The position numbers and the translations under genes were made by a program. DNA of 64,000 bases from Porodaedalea pini (Eukaryota; Basidiomycota; Agaricomycetes; Hymenochaetales; Hymenochaetaceae). Positions 36,009-47,165 of this stretch are shown in pieces. The stretch is taken from the NCBI GenBank assembly GCA_002794775.1, contig NBAY01000075.1:124001-188000 (forward strand), read 5' to 3'. The stretch's first letter is position 1, and every line of letters begins with the position of its first letter. The notes under the pieces were generated by a model that saw only the letters and a program-made list of their open reading frames with translations, did not search any database and was not told where the DNA came from.

Positions 36009-36808
36009 TATATCGGCGAGGTTGAGGGTGAGAGCAGGCCATGGGTCGGCGTTGAGGTGCCCGTGAGCGATGCTTGGGCAGACGATCAGCTGGAGGGCCG
36101 CCAGTGGAATGACGGCTCATGGGGTGACGTGCGCTACTTTGACGTTGGAACTTTGGCATCAGAATGGGGCAACGACAAATGCATGACCCACCGGCAACGC
36201 AATTTGATGAATAACTATGGAACTAGCATTATTAGTGGCTAGAAGGGCACGAAGTGTGAGGGGGAGCAGCTCAGCGTTGACCACAAGAAGTGTTTCTGTA
36301 GCACGTCGCCATCAGTGTTGGACGTGTCGAACGTGGAGTATCGAGGTCTCTTTGTGAGGCCACAGCAGGTGCTGTATGTTGTAGATGCTGTCGGTTTGGA
36401 CTTGTGAATCTTGGAATATATTTAAGTTTGGATTCCTGCCCTTTTTCTTTTTCTTTCTTTCTTTCTTTTACCCTGCTCCCATGTTTAGTCACCCCTTGCT
36501 CTCACAGTGGGCAAAAATATATTCTGGAGCCTCCGGAATTCTGGTCAGATGGGAAACCTCCCCTCCCGATTGGTCAATCAATATTATGACTAAAATTCCA
36601 CAGGGTCCAGAATTTGTTTTTGTCCACTGTGTCTGGGCAGATGCCCTCATCACCAAAATCACTTGCTGGCATGTTCATATTCCTCTCTTATCTACTCAAT
36701 CAGATTGCTCTAGATTCTTGAATTGCACCTTTTGGAGACTTTTTTAGTCAGCTTTTGAATACTGTCAGTTTTTTAGTTAGTACATATGTGTTGAGTTTCT
36801 GTACAAAC
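36009..36808 (+). pseudogene. CAP-Gly gene fragment (3' end plus 3' UTR), interrupted by a MITE
   Basis: Begins inside the CAP-Gly domain (YIGEVEGES...PWVGVEVPV, NDGSWGDVRYFDV) and runs through the C-terminal residues (EYRGLFVRPQQVLYVVDAVG) to a stop near 36,407, followed by the CT-rich 3' untranslated region. CAP-Gly domains bind tubulin/EB1 tails. The same sequence ends blocks D and C. An in-frame TAG near 36,241 breaks it. The 5' border shares TTATATCGGCGAGG with the intact copies; the 3' border runs into a half MITE at AAACAG. Confidence 0.8.
36503..36631. mobile_element. 129-bp MITE with CACAGTGG termini
   Basis: Terminal inverted repeats of about 26 bases (starting CACAGTGGGCAAAAA, ending TTTTTGTCCACTGTG) with few mismatches. 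Blocks D and C provide the empty site (TTGCTCTGGGCAGATGCC or its close variant); comparing them shows the insertion with a TCT or CT duplication. A 3-bp duplication and CAC termini resemble CACTA- or Harbinger-type elements, which I cannot decide between. Confidence 0.75.
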
Positions 36809-36850
36809 AGTAATTGTAGCTTGCCATCCTAATGGCCCACTACCTCAAGT
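36805..36850. mobile_element. Right half of the 180-bp palindromic MITE
   Basis: Matches the right end of the MITE at 55627-55806 (AAACAGTAATTGTAGCTTGC...CTACCTCAAGT). It starts exactly at AAACAG, a six-base word shared with the preceding CAP-Gly 3' flank, so the junction looks microhomology-mediated. Confidence 0.8.
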
Positions 36851-36862
36851 TCCTAGTAGTCT

Positions 36863-37420
36863 CTACATGCAGACCATTATGAACATGTCCTTCAACGGCG
36901 TGAGGGATGAAGTTTTCAAAAACCTCATGGAGACTGGCTTAAAGAAAGAAATAGAGGCTGACTAAATGGGATGGCAACAATGCCTGCATTGCACTAGCTA
37001 AAGCCATGGAGGATGCAGGAGGCCTGATTGCATCACGCCGTAGTCGTGGTGCTGGGGCTGAAGCACACCTGCATGGGCACATCCGTGATGAGGACAATGA
37101 CGAGGAGGAGGACATCGCCACCAATGGCGGATTGGTAGAGCGAGACCCCATCAGTGGTTGTCCTTCATCGCTTTACAAGTCTACTTGTGATATGATACTG
37201 GCTGGTTTTACTCCTCTGCAAAGCCCTGTGGTTTGTGAGAAGCTGAAATACATCGTGACACAAACTACCAAGTCCTACCTTGAGCAGGTGTGAGGTCTGT
37301 CTTCATAGTTTCTCAACCTGCTATGCAGTCCATTGACTGGATGCACTCACATCTATATACAGTACCACATACTGGTGCCTTTATCTGCTGAGGCCTTCAT
37401 AGCGCCAGGTATATATCATT
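36863..37420 (+). pseudogene. RNA-dependent RNA polymerase-like gene fragment
   Basis: The peptides MNMSFNGVRDEVFKNLMETG, an acidic stretch (RDEDNDEEEDI), MILAGFTPLQSPVVCEKLKYIV and, after an apparent intron ending near 37,330, YHILVPLSAEAFIAPG follow the order and pattern of the region before the catalytic core in fungal QDE-1-type RNA-dependent RNA polymerases (gene silencing). Frames are broken by stops (near 36,965) and the catalytic DxDGD part is absent. The assignment is by pattern only. Confidence 0.45.
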
Positions 37421-37643
37421 TAATACTTTCCAAGCATGGCATCACTCATGCAAGCAACAGACCCCTTTGGAGTGTTATAAGAAGGAGAGATCTTCTTTCA
37501 TTGTTCAAAGGCTATCGGCGATCCCACTGTTTCAATTGACCCCCATACATACTTAGGCCCAGCACTCATAAGCTGCTCTATTCTGTCCAGGCGTCTCTTA
37601 GGTCTGATTATCTACCTAAAGGTGAGCTGCAACCCGATGAGAG

Positions 37644-37861
37644 TATTAGCAGCAGTGAACCAAAAGGGGTCACACTTCACACCTGAGTCCAATGGATGAG
37701 TGCAACAGATAGGGACACTCATACATTGTCTCAGCCGCTTTGAAGCTAATATTACATAAGACAAAAATCACGTGATGTTCGCATGTGTGAACAGAGGCAT
37801 GGGAATAAATCAAGAAAAGCATGGAAAACATAAAATAAGTGTCAGAATCACACTTCCAACA
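37644..37861 (-). repeat. Probable 3' LTR of a Ty1/copia fragment (copy 1)
   Basis: Lies just downstream of the minus-strand RNase H segment. On the minus strand it runs from TGTTGGAAG to CTGCTAAT, and the same sequence follows RNase H in the second copia copy at 56588-56929. The borders are approximate. Confidence 0.55.
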
Positions 37862-37889
37862 CTCCCACCTGATCTGACACATCTGTAAG

Positions 37890-38783
37890 TCACCTAAGAC
37901 CTAACATCCCACACATCTCCCCCACCTTCAAGCGCCCAAGGGCTTTGGTCATGATATCAGCTGGCATAGACTTAGTGGGCAAGTACCTCATATCCACATA
38001 GCCTGCTTCAACCACATCTCTCAGCCAGTAATGACGCAAATCCAGGTGTTTCATGCACCCATGATGTTCAGGATTTCTGGCAACTGCTAATGCAGACTGG
38101 TTGTCAACATAGAGGACAGATAGGGCATCAAAGTGATACCCAAACTCAGTGAGCAAGTTGCGCAACCACATGATCTCTTGTCCTGATTGTACAGCAGCAA
38201 TGTATTCTGCCTCAGTAGTAGAGAGAGTCACAATAGTTTGCAACCGACTTGCCCAACTGATTGCACCAGTTCCCATTTTAACCACCATGCCGCTTGTGAG
38301 CGCCTGTCATCCTCATCACCACCATGGTCTGCATCAGAGAATGTGGTGAACAGCTCAGCTGAGTTGGGGTCAGGTGCATAAGTCAACTTGTAGTCTTTGG
38401 TACCCTGAAGGTAAAAACACAAGTGCTTTGCAGCCTTCCAGTGAGCCATGCCAGGATTAGCACTAAAACGTGCTAGAACTCCCACTGCATAAGCAATATC
38501 TGGGCGTGTAGCCACAGCAAGATACATGAGAGTGCCAACCAACTGCTTGTAAGGAACAGTCTTCATGAAGGCAGTCTCTTCATCATTCTTGGGAGCCATA
38601 GACTTGCTAAGCTTATGACCTTCAGGTAGTGGGGTTGTCACAGTGCCACAATTGCCAAGTTCAAAACACTCAAGTATGTCAATGATATACTGGCGCTGAG
38701 ATATGGACAAAAAGTGCTGAGAGCGATCACACTCAATGTGAACTCCCAAGAGGAGTGAAGTTGGCCCGAGGTCATGTAGCTTG
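37890..38783 (-). pseudogene. Ty1/copia pol, end of reverse transcriptase and RNase H (copy 1)
   Basis: Minus-strand reading starts at 38783 with LHDLGPTSLLLGVHIECD, then YLAVATRPDIAYAVGVLARF and the RNase H part (STTEAEYIAAVQSGQEIMWL, YVDNQSALAVARNPEHHG, TKSMPADIMTKALGRLK). A frameshift near 38,290 separates the two halves. The upstream part of the element is missing here and stops exactly at a MITE. The matching upstream part (reverse transcriptase up to LEKHFTIT) lies at 46,300-47,165. Confidence 0.9.
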
Positions 38784-38963
38784 ACTTGAGGTAGTGGGCC
38801 ATTAGGATGGCAAGCTACGATTACTGTTTACTGAATACTAAATAATTCACTAATGAGAATAATGTTTTAGTATAATTTGCAAGCTTTAATCCTCTCATAT
38901 AAAATGAAAGACACAGAAAACAGTAATCATAGCTTGCCATCCTAATGGCCCACTGCCTCAAGT
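38784..38963. mobile_element. 180-bp palindromic MITE, copy 1
   Basis: Inverted terminal repeats of about 45 bases (ACTTGAGGTAGTGGGCC...GGCCCACTGCCTCAAGT) around an AT-rich centre. Copies of the same length lie at 55627-55806 and 57735-57914. It has no coding capacity. It lies between the copia fragment and the protease-like element, that is, at a segment boundary. Confidence 0.9.
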
Positions 38964-40009
38964 AATAAAACTAAAATATCCAGTGACACATTAGCCAGTA
39001 CATCATATTTAGGGAAAAGAAATAGTGACAATGATAGTGAAAGCTCTACCTTGAATACTCCAAGCAAGCAACATAAAGCAAGTGAATATAATCAAAACAT
39101 TACAAGCTCATCACCTTTGGGACTAAGATGGGATTCAGTAAGTTATAGTTGTGCTTATGACTCTGTATTGCCTATTTTATTCAATTTATACATAGAAGAC
39201 TATGAGAGGTGGTATAATATATATTCAAAGTATCAAATTAATTTGCATGATCATTTTCAGAGGGTAATGAATTCAATAAGTAGTTTTGAAGAAGAAAGAT
39301 ATGCCATTTGTAACAAGCTTTTCAACCAGAACAGACATCAATTTCCATTAGGTCATAAATTAACAGCTGTAGCCTCTGTTGTGTAGAAATGCCTAGAAGC
39401 AAAAGAACCTATAATATATAAGCAAAGCCAGTGTATTCAATGTAATAGGTCCAAACAAAGTCTTTTATTATCCTCATTTATTCCATGTTTTACAGAAGAC
39501 TTTAATACAGCTCCTGAATAGTAGTTATTCAGCAGTCAATATAAAAACATCAATACATAGCCTTCTATTCAACAATGGCTTAACTATTACTTTGGTTCAA
39601 TGTCAGTAACATGTAGACAATGTCAAATAGATTATACAGCTGACACCAATGTACAATCTCATATCAGTGAGTCAACAAATGTTGTAGCTGTGCAGTTGTA
39701 TAATTATGAGATTATAATTGATCATGAGGTTGTTATAAAATGTACACCATGTTTGAAAAAATACAAATTGCGAGGTCTGATTTATGGTGGTAACAATCAT
39801 CACTTCACTTGTAGAATAATAGATAAGTCTGGACTGGTCTGGTATAATGATGGTATAACCACTGGCAGAGTTTCAAATGCAGAAAAGTATCTATCACAGT
39901 ATAGTGATTATGAGCTTCATGGCGAAGGTAAAACTACAGCAGTCATTGCTCTATATGCTATTATTTAATGTACAACATGCAGTGTAAAGGAGGAGGGATG
40001 GGGAGGTAG
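38964..40009 (+). pseudogene. Ubiquitin-protease-like (USP-fold) domain gene from a mobile element, degenerate
   Basis: One plus frame, broken only by about four TAG stops (39384, 39519, 39522, 39558), reads as a papain-like deubiquitinase pattern. It has a Cys box (WDSVSYSCAYDSVLPILFN, around 39,130-39,190), two zinc-ribbon CxxC pairs (CIQCNRS, CRQCQID) and a His box (LIYGGNNHHFTCRIIDKSG then VWYNDG). Such domains occur in large mobile-element proteins of mushrooms; this is from memory of the pattern. The DNA is much more AT-rich than its neighbours. It ends where the PRP8 fragment begins (about 40,010). Confidence 0.5.
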
Positions 40010-42575
40010 CACATCATCGCTCTGAGGAATAAGCACACGACTCATAGACAACATTCCAAGACCACCGAGTTCCTATACGACAACAGTTCAGCAAGACGTG
40101 ATATACATAAGAGCTGCGATGCTTACTTTGAGGATGTAGAAGACGACTGGAGGGAAACACAAAGGCACCTTACTGTTCAAGCCAATCTCAACACCGAGTC
40201 TGAATTTTGTTCTCAGCCTTCACCAAAGCATCAAGCAGCTCATTCGTGTGGATGACAGCCTCCTGATAATAAGTCATCAGACCAATGATCACAGTGTTCC
40301 ATTTGTTGACAATCTTGGAAAAGGTGGTAGAGCCTGAGCTCATGAGGACCTGGCGGATACGGTTGTTAAACTGTTGAACACTTATGAAATTCTTCAGCAT
40401 TACATATTCCATGGAAACTTTAATATTCTCACCTTCATCGGAGACGCGGAGGAAGGCTTGCGTAGTACGCTCCTTCGACTGCTCGTTGGTCAAGTTCCAC
40501 ACCCCGTCCTTGAGTGACAACTGCTCTCCACTCATCGTCCGGATCTTCGGCAGAATGCACACCTCGAAGCCGCTCATCGAGAAGAGTAGCTGAGGGTTGT
40601 TTTTAGAGTAGACACTAACAAACGGATCTTCCCATTCAATCGTCGTCAAAAAACGACGCAGGATCTGCTTCACGTTCCAGAACACAGCTCGACCTAGATT
40701 GACGTCGTGCTTGATCAAGCGCATACGGCAATCCCGCGGCCAACATCTTTCGTTGTTATACCCAATAACGTTGTTGTTTGTCGGATCTGGATTCTCGCTG
40801 AGGTAACATTGTATAAGGTCGTGTGATTCCTCGGCGGCGAAGCGAAATAAAATATGCAAACGATCAACACAACGAGAATAGAGACAGACTGGATGGCGTG
40901 TCTCGGTGTCAGAATCACCGTACTGCAGGAAATTGTCGGGCAGTCGTGGGGGACCCGCCATTTCACTTGCACGTTGCAGTTTAATCTTTTCGTAGACCTT
41001 CAAAAGTACGGTCTCCATCATCACTACGCATTCGCCCTCGCTCGTCTCCCAGATGTCCGTCAAGTTATTGATACCCTGGCACCACTTGTACACCAAAAGG
41101 GGAGGAGGTTCGGTGTCCGCACTTGTCAGCCTCAAAGAAGAAGAACTGGTCAAAATATGTGTCTGTAATCTTCTCAACGGGTTCGATGTCGTAGCAAGGG
41201 ATGAGCTTGTCATATGTGTCGAAGAACTCAATGCCTGCCTCTTTGAAGGCTTGCTGAGTGAGCAAGAGACGCTTGATCCTAGACAGACCTGCATGCGAAT
41301 CAATTAGCTACACCCTACGATCAATTAGAAAAGGAACATACGTTCGTGTGGATTGTCATACGCCTGCTCAATGAGAGCAAGCTCCTCACGCTGAGATTCG
41401 TTAAGACGACCTTTGACGCTGTATGCCTCTTTCAACTTCTCGAGAGCCAACACGAGCAACTTCGTGTCATGCTTGTACGAAGGGGAACTGTATGGAAACA
41501 TCAGTGAGAGCTACTGAAAGACGTATTTAATTGAATCTTACGGGAATGGGATGGGAGCAAATTTCCGACTCTCAAGCCAGTGGACCATCGATGTGTAGAT
41601 CGCAACGGCCTCCTCAGCACTAAGGTAAGGTCCATCTTTGAGGTAAGCATGCCGACGCTCCTGCTCAGCTTTCAAGTACAGTCGAGTAAGACGTCCCAAG
41701 TTCTTCTTGACCACAGCCTTGTCGACAGCCGCACCATGCCTGATACGCTCGCGATTGTAGTGCGCAATCGAGCACCACCAGTCCGCCTTGCTCTTGATGT
41801 ACCACAAGGTAGTGTTCTCGATTGCAGTTGGCATTCCGGGACCTTCCATGGAACTGTAGAATAACGCTTAGTACGCAAAGTCCAGATTCAACCAAACGAC
41901 GTACTGTTTGCCTTTCCAGCAGTGCCACGCTTCCAACAAGTCCTGCAAGATAGTCTTCGCCTTGTTCTGCTTGATCGACTCCGGCATCATATCAAGAATA
42001 TTGTGCATCATGGCAGTGCGTAATTCCAAGTCATAGTGCGATTCGACACGCTGCTTCGTGACCGTCTTTGCGATGCCCTTGCTGTTGCGACCCTCGAACT
42101 GACACACAAGCAAGTTTCTGAGCCAGTGCTGAAGCAACGGTACAATTCCACGCATGACGAAGAGCCACCCTCGCCAACCTGGAGCCCCAACCCCACAGCC
42201 TGGTCCCTTACCAACAGGTCCCGCATTGAAGCAATAATAGATCAGATGCTTGTGATCTTTGCACATCCGGACCTACGCATAAGCTTGTACTTGTAATGGT
42301 ACATGTCGGTGAGCGCGCCGATATGTGCGAAGATATACTGCAATGCATCCGCCAGTTGGAAGGCATCCACATTGCTAAGCCGGAATTGGACGTGCGCATC
42401 GACAACGAGCTTTGTGAGGCGAAGAATTTCACGGCACATACGGAATGCATTTCCAAAGCGAGACTTTTTGCGTTCCTTCGTCGTAAGCGTCTTCACCGGC
42501 TTCAGATTCATGTTGTAATCGAGATGAAGGTAATTCAAGTTCTAGAAGGATTGGAAGTCAGAATGATGTAAAACA
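40010..42575 (-). pseudogene. PRP8: PRP8 fragment, block A
   Basis: PRP8 is the core U5 snRNP protein of the spliceosome. On the minus strand this piece starts with [16 protein letters not shown] near 42,530 and runs through [67 protein letters not shown] and [20 protein letters not shown] to KIQTR and LGGLGMLSM near 40,050. Introns are kept (for example 41,540-41,490 after FAPIPFP). Damage includes a deletion after FFEADK that shifts the frame, loss of 61 codons after KVYEKI, and a frameshift after KIQTR. About one third of a ~2,400-residue protein is present. It cannot be functional; a true PRP8 must exist elsewhere. Confidence 0.9.
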
Positions 42576-44254
42576 GCTTTCCCAAGGATCATACCTTGCA
42601 ATGGATGAGCGGCATGCAAGAGAAGCGTTCTCGGCAGCCTCCTTTATTAAAAGATCATCGCCGCGCACAACGACGAGGCGGTCTGCCAGCTGCTGCACCT
42701 GCTCAATGATGTAAACCGGCTCCAGATCGCTCGGGTTCCTGCGGTCGATATGGAAAGTCTGCGTTGCGTTCTGCACGATACGGTTCAGGTTGACAAGAAG
42801 ATAGTGGGCAGTGGAATTGTCGCGGCCCGGGAAAATGATTTCACGGAGCAACTTACGATCCTCATGAAGACGGTCATATTCCTCGTCAAGTTTTTGCTGG
42901 AGCTCGAGGGATGAGTCATCGATACTGACTTGCAAAACACCAGTGAAAAAAAGTGACGTCGACCCGATAGCGATGTTCGAACTCGCGATCATTGCTACCG
43001 AACGTTTTTGATCGTTTGCCGTTCAATAAGAGCACCGTCCATACCATCCTCGCCATACACGAATTGGATCAGGTCACCCAGTGAGTTTCGTACAGTCCCA
43101 TCGTAGCAGACAGCCACTTCCTCGAGTGCCTTTACAAGTCGACGATGAATGTAACCAGTCTCGGCCGTCTTGACAGCGCACCTCTGGGCTGAAGTCATCC
43201 TTCGTAAAGTGAGGTAGTGTGCGATGTCTGAAGCCGAACGGGATTCGCTTCCCTTCAACGGACTGCTGACCAACACAGACGGTCATGCGAGATGTTAATG
43301 AACGAACCCTTCGAACCCGCGACAACCATCTGTTTGACACCGGAGTGGTCACACGCCAAGTTGAGCTACTCGATTCTCGAACGACTCGCGAATAGTCATA
43401 CCCGGTGCAGCTTTCAGACAGTCGTCAGATGCATCTTCAATGGCCTGCACGACATTCTGCTTCCGCATCTTGATCTGCTCCGTGATGTACGCCATTGTCT
43501 TCTTATCCGCGACTGTATCACCAATGCCTATACTGAATCCATTGTGGAACAGCCAGTAATTAACAATCTGCTGGAGACCACTGAACAGCGTACGAGTCGC
43601 TTCGGGACCTTTTTCGTGGAAGACGACGTGGATAAGACCGCCTTGCGACGCTCCAACCGTCTTTTTCTCCACGATACCAAAGACGATCTCGCCATTTTCA
43701 ATGATCATGCCATCGTCGAAAACGGGGCTCGAAGATTTCGGATCAGGCGAGCGATATATGTTTATTCCGCGAGGAATCGTCATGCTAAGAATCTGTTTGC
43801 CCGTCCATAATGGCTTCCGCTTCAAGATCGCCGGCGTCGGAATCGTGCCGTCCCAGTCCGGCACCCACAGCAGGATGTTTTGCACCTGCACCCAGTCGAG
43901 GAAGCTATCCCGCAGAGTGAATTTCCGGACACCGCACGACATGTCCTGTACGATGCCCATAACAGGTTTGTTCACCTGCGGCGAGATGATCTGCTTTGCA
44001 ACCTATGCAATTTGACTGAGTTCGGCTCTCGTCTCTTCGCTCTGAGGAACGCTAGACGGAGCTGAGAAAGAGATGTAAGGCTAATCTTAAAAGTGACATA
44101 CTGCATGTTCATCTCATCGCCATCGAAATCGGCATCATACGGTGGAGTGACGGAAAGATTTAGACGAAAGGCTAAAATACACTAATCAACGACCATACAA
44201 TGAGTTAAAGGTGGATAAACACGTACTAGAGTAAAGCATAAGTCGCACGCGATG
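42576..44254 (-). pseudogene. RPB1: RPB1 fragment (RNA polymerase II largest subunit), block A
   Basis: Minus-strand reading begins at HRVRLMLYS (44,254) and, after an intron, gives the catalytic-loop region ([17 protein letters not shown]), [70 protein letters not shown] and [19 protein letters not shown], ending at [10 protein letters not shown] before PRP8. An in-frame stop (QIA then TAG), frameshifts near 43,350 and 43,000, and missing stretches show decay. The mutually joined linker-RPB1 border is the same as in block C. Confidence 0.92.
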
Positions 44255-45494
44255 CCTCGCCGGAGAAGCCTTCTTCTCATCAACTGCAGGGGACTTCTTC
44301 GTCGCTGTCTTTTTCCCTCCAGCTGTTGCCACAGATGCAGCTGATCGAATTGAATTCGCCGACGGTGACTTTCGAATGACGGGCGTCTTGTTCGCCGTTG
44401 TTTTCGTAGATACTGTAGTAGTGGGCGACACCTTCCATGTGCGCGATGCCGCGCTTACCGTACTGATTGGCACCGCACTCGTTTCAGAGACGCGATGCGG
44501 CCGTCCTTTCAGTAGCGCAGGCGCTGACATTTTAGGATATATTGAGGTTCCGGTGCTGCGCATCGAGGTCATTGACGTGGTCGAGACTTTCCTCGACCGA
44601 GTAACAGAGTCGCGTGGGTCATGTTCTCGCGACGCGTCTTGAATGTAGACTCGCGTGTTGAAGCCCCGCTCCTGCTGCTGGACATTGACACATCCGAGAG
44701 CGAGGATGTCGGTCGCGAGGGCGGATGAGGTGGACAAAGAGTACCTTGCTGGCCTGCAGTGGCGGCATTTGTGTGGATAGTCGATGCATGTGAACGAGTA
44801 GATGAAACAGAAGCGGCGACAGACTTTGGTCTTTGCATGGAGACGATGTTCGGTAGTTTTACACTCGTGACGCCTGCGTCTTTCCCAGTTGTGCGCGGAG
44901 AACGAGAAGCTACACCGGGCCGTCGAGAAACCACGGAAGATGATGCGGTAGAGCGCGCAAGGGACGAGGTCGAGCCCTTTAGTCGCGGGCTTTCTTGTTC
45001 GTCACCCTCCCCATCCACGTCCATACCTGAAGTATACGAGAGTGCACTCGGTGCCCTATGGACGCTTGGACTCGTGCTACGCGGGGTGGACGGCGCAAAC
45101 TTCGAGTCTGGCCGGCTCTTCTTACGCTCACGCTCCGTTGCAGTCGTAAGGCGCAATGACGTTCGGCTAGTCGTCGACGCAACGCTGCGCGCTACGCTCC
45201 GGACAGATGCGCTAGACGAGGTGACAGCCGCATTCATGCGAGCAAGGTTCTTGTTCAGCACGCTCGTACGAAGCGAATGCGACGTGCTCATGCTATCGCG
45301 CTCAGTAGTGTCTTCAACCCTGATGCCGCAGAAGACGACAATGCAGCAGATAAGATGGAAGATGCAGATGCCAGAGACGGCTTTGCTGTCATCGGCATGC
45401 TGCTCTGCGTTGCTTTGATGGAGCCGAACAACTGTACAGGCCACGACTCCGATTTAGCAAGAGGTGGGGAAGGCGCCGGCGAGGAGGAGAACGA
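44255..45494 (-). pseudogene. Ser/Thr-rich linker of a BTB/CAP-Gly protein, block A
   Basis: Minus strand: a low-complexity Ser/Thr/Arg region (TTERDSMSTSHSLRTSVLNK, MDVDGEGDEQESPRLKG, SVSSTRSHAST, KSPSANSIRSAASVATAGGK) closely matching 60982-62123 of block C. Bases 45,306-45,494 upstream hold a different segment (SSSPAPSPPLAKSESW) not seen in the other blocks, joined at the word TTTCTCGTTC to the BTB exon. A frameshift lies near 44,620. The role of the intact protein is unknown to me. Confidence 0.6.
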
Positions 45495-46300
45495 GAAATA
45501 GCGCGAGCATAAACGATAGCTAGCATTTGTTAGTCTCAAGGACAGGTGGTAGGTTCTGTGCTCGTGCTCACCTTTATGTCCCCAAACCTCCGAGTCCGCG
45601 TTGCTGCCTTCGTCCATCGCGTCCTCATCCAGTAGATCCCAGGCGACATCTGGGAAGCGATCTTTCATGCGATGAAAGAGCAATTGGAGGTCCTCTTGCC
45701 ATGCTGTCGTCGACCTCTTTGTTGCCTCGAGCAGTGCGGGTGGGCAGGCAGGCAGCTATGACGAGACGGCTACCATGAGAAGCAGTGATGTAGTGTGATT
45801 TTAAAAAAAGCAGAGCAAGCCCGAGAGAAAAGTGAAGGAGACAAATCAGAGTGTGCCTCCTGCTGAGGATCACATGAGGGAGTGAAGCGAGTGTCTTTGC
45901 TGCAGCAAAACAGACTCATCGACGACCGCAAGGGTGGAGATCACATGTTGGCACTGTCGTCAACTTTGCTTTCGACCGATTTTTAATTCAACCGGGCCAC
46001 TTTATTTTACAAAAAATACATAGGCAGATATCAAATTGTCTGAAGTTTTTTTACATGGTTCAAGCTTGAGATTTGGATGGTTTAATAAAATTAAATATGC
46101 CAATGAAGAAAGTGAGCACTGTACAGCCACAAAAGCAGTGAACCCTTCATAGCCACAGCCCGAATTTAGCAGAAAAAGGGTCCAAAATTAACATATATGG
46201 TATGCCATCAGCTTATAAAAGCTGACAAAAACCCAAATCGGGCTCCCTAACTTTGCCCACAACAAAAGACGATACTTCGTAAACTCAGTAATCGTAAAGT
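45490..46300. repeat. Left arm of the A/D inverted repeat
   Basis: Matches 47,166-47,872 (plus 48,784-48,855 beyond an inserted element) in opposite orientation. Shared landmarks include TTACGATTACTGAG at the inner end, AAACCCAAATCGGG, GCACTGTACAGCCAC, CATGTTGGCACTGTCGTC and the BTB exon at the outer end. Similarity by eye is about 90%. Confidence 0.85.
45495..45720 (-). pseudogene. BTB-protein first exon fragment, block A
   Basis: Minus strand: WQEDLQLLFHRMKDRFPDVA then ADSEVWGHK, followed by a 52-bp intron (GTGAGC...TGCTAG) and the first bases of exon 2. This is the entry to a BTB/POZ domain (GHKA...YARA pattern). It lies in the left arm of the inverted repeat pair and matches 47,640-47,827 in block D. 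Confidence 0.6.
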
Positions 46301-47165
46301 GCTTCTCCAACTCACTCTTCACAAACTGGTACTGCTCTTTCGACTTTGCAGCAATGGTCATGTCATCAACATAGACAGGAATGATAATGCGCACATCCTC
46401 TCTGCGATAGACCCATATGCTGTTGTCACAGTGTACCAGTTGGAAGCCCATACCCTTCAATACTGAATCGAGTTTCTTGTGCCACTGGCGTCCAGCCTGT
46501 TTCAGTCCATAGATAGACTTTACTAGCTTAAGAACAAATCCAGCACCATAATACTCCTCAAACCCTTCAGGCTGGTCCATGTAGACATCATGATCCATCT
46601 CACCATTGAGGAAAGCGGTGGAGATGTCTATACTGTAAAGCTCAAGGTCCTCAAGTGCAGCTATAGCCAGAATTGCACGCAGTGCTGCCCACTTTGCAGT
46701 TGGTGCAAACACCTGTGAAAACTCCAATCCTGGTCGCTGTGAGTATCCCTTTGCGACCAGTCTGGCCTTGTACCTGTCCACAGAGCCATCTGCCTTGCGC
46801 TTGAGTTTGAACACCCAGCGACAACCAATAGTCTTATGACCAGTTGGAAGTCTGACAGGCTGGAAAGTGCCATTCTCAATCAGACTGATGAACTCTTCCA
46901 TTGCAGCCTGTTCCCAAAGATGGGCATCAGGGCGCCCCTTGATATCCTTCCACTGATAGGGCTCTGGACCATATTGCTTGCGCACTTCTGCAGAGAATAC
47001 ATGCTCAGGACGATTTGTAGACTTGAAAACATAGTCAAATGCATCATCAAAAGCAATGTACTTGTCTTCAAGACCTGCATTTGCACCAAAATCCATGAGC
47101 CCAGTGAACATGAGCGCTGCTGCTTGCATCTCCTCTTCAGACATGACATCAAGTTCATCATGCTG
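46301..47165 (-). pseudogene. Ty1/copia reverse transcriptase fragment between the inverted arms
   Basis: Minus strand, a continuous frame: the typical copia entry (CRWVFKLKRKADGSVDRYKA, LVAKGYSQRPGLEF), the first catalytic Asp (YSIDISTAFLNGEMDHDVYM), SIYGLKQAGRQWHKKL and the YVDD box (IIPVYVDDMTIAAKS), ending LEKHFTIT. The frame then runs into the inverted-repeat arm and stops. The next expected residues (LHDLGPTSLLLG) are found at 38,783 on the same strand, so the two pieces were probably one element. Confidence 0.92.

Noticed and set aside
36410..36480. CT-rich tract with TTTCTTTC repeats as a microsatellite of its own
   Set aside because: It is part of the CAP-Gly 3' flank and recurs in blocks C and D at the same place.
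42576..44254. A functional RPB1 gene
   Set aside because: It lacks the N-terminal half and the C-terminal heptad repeats, and has stops and frameshifts; the same is true of the copies in blocks C and D.
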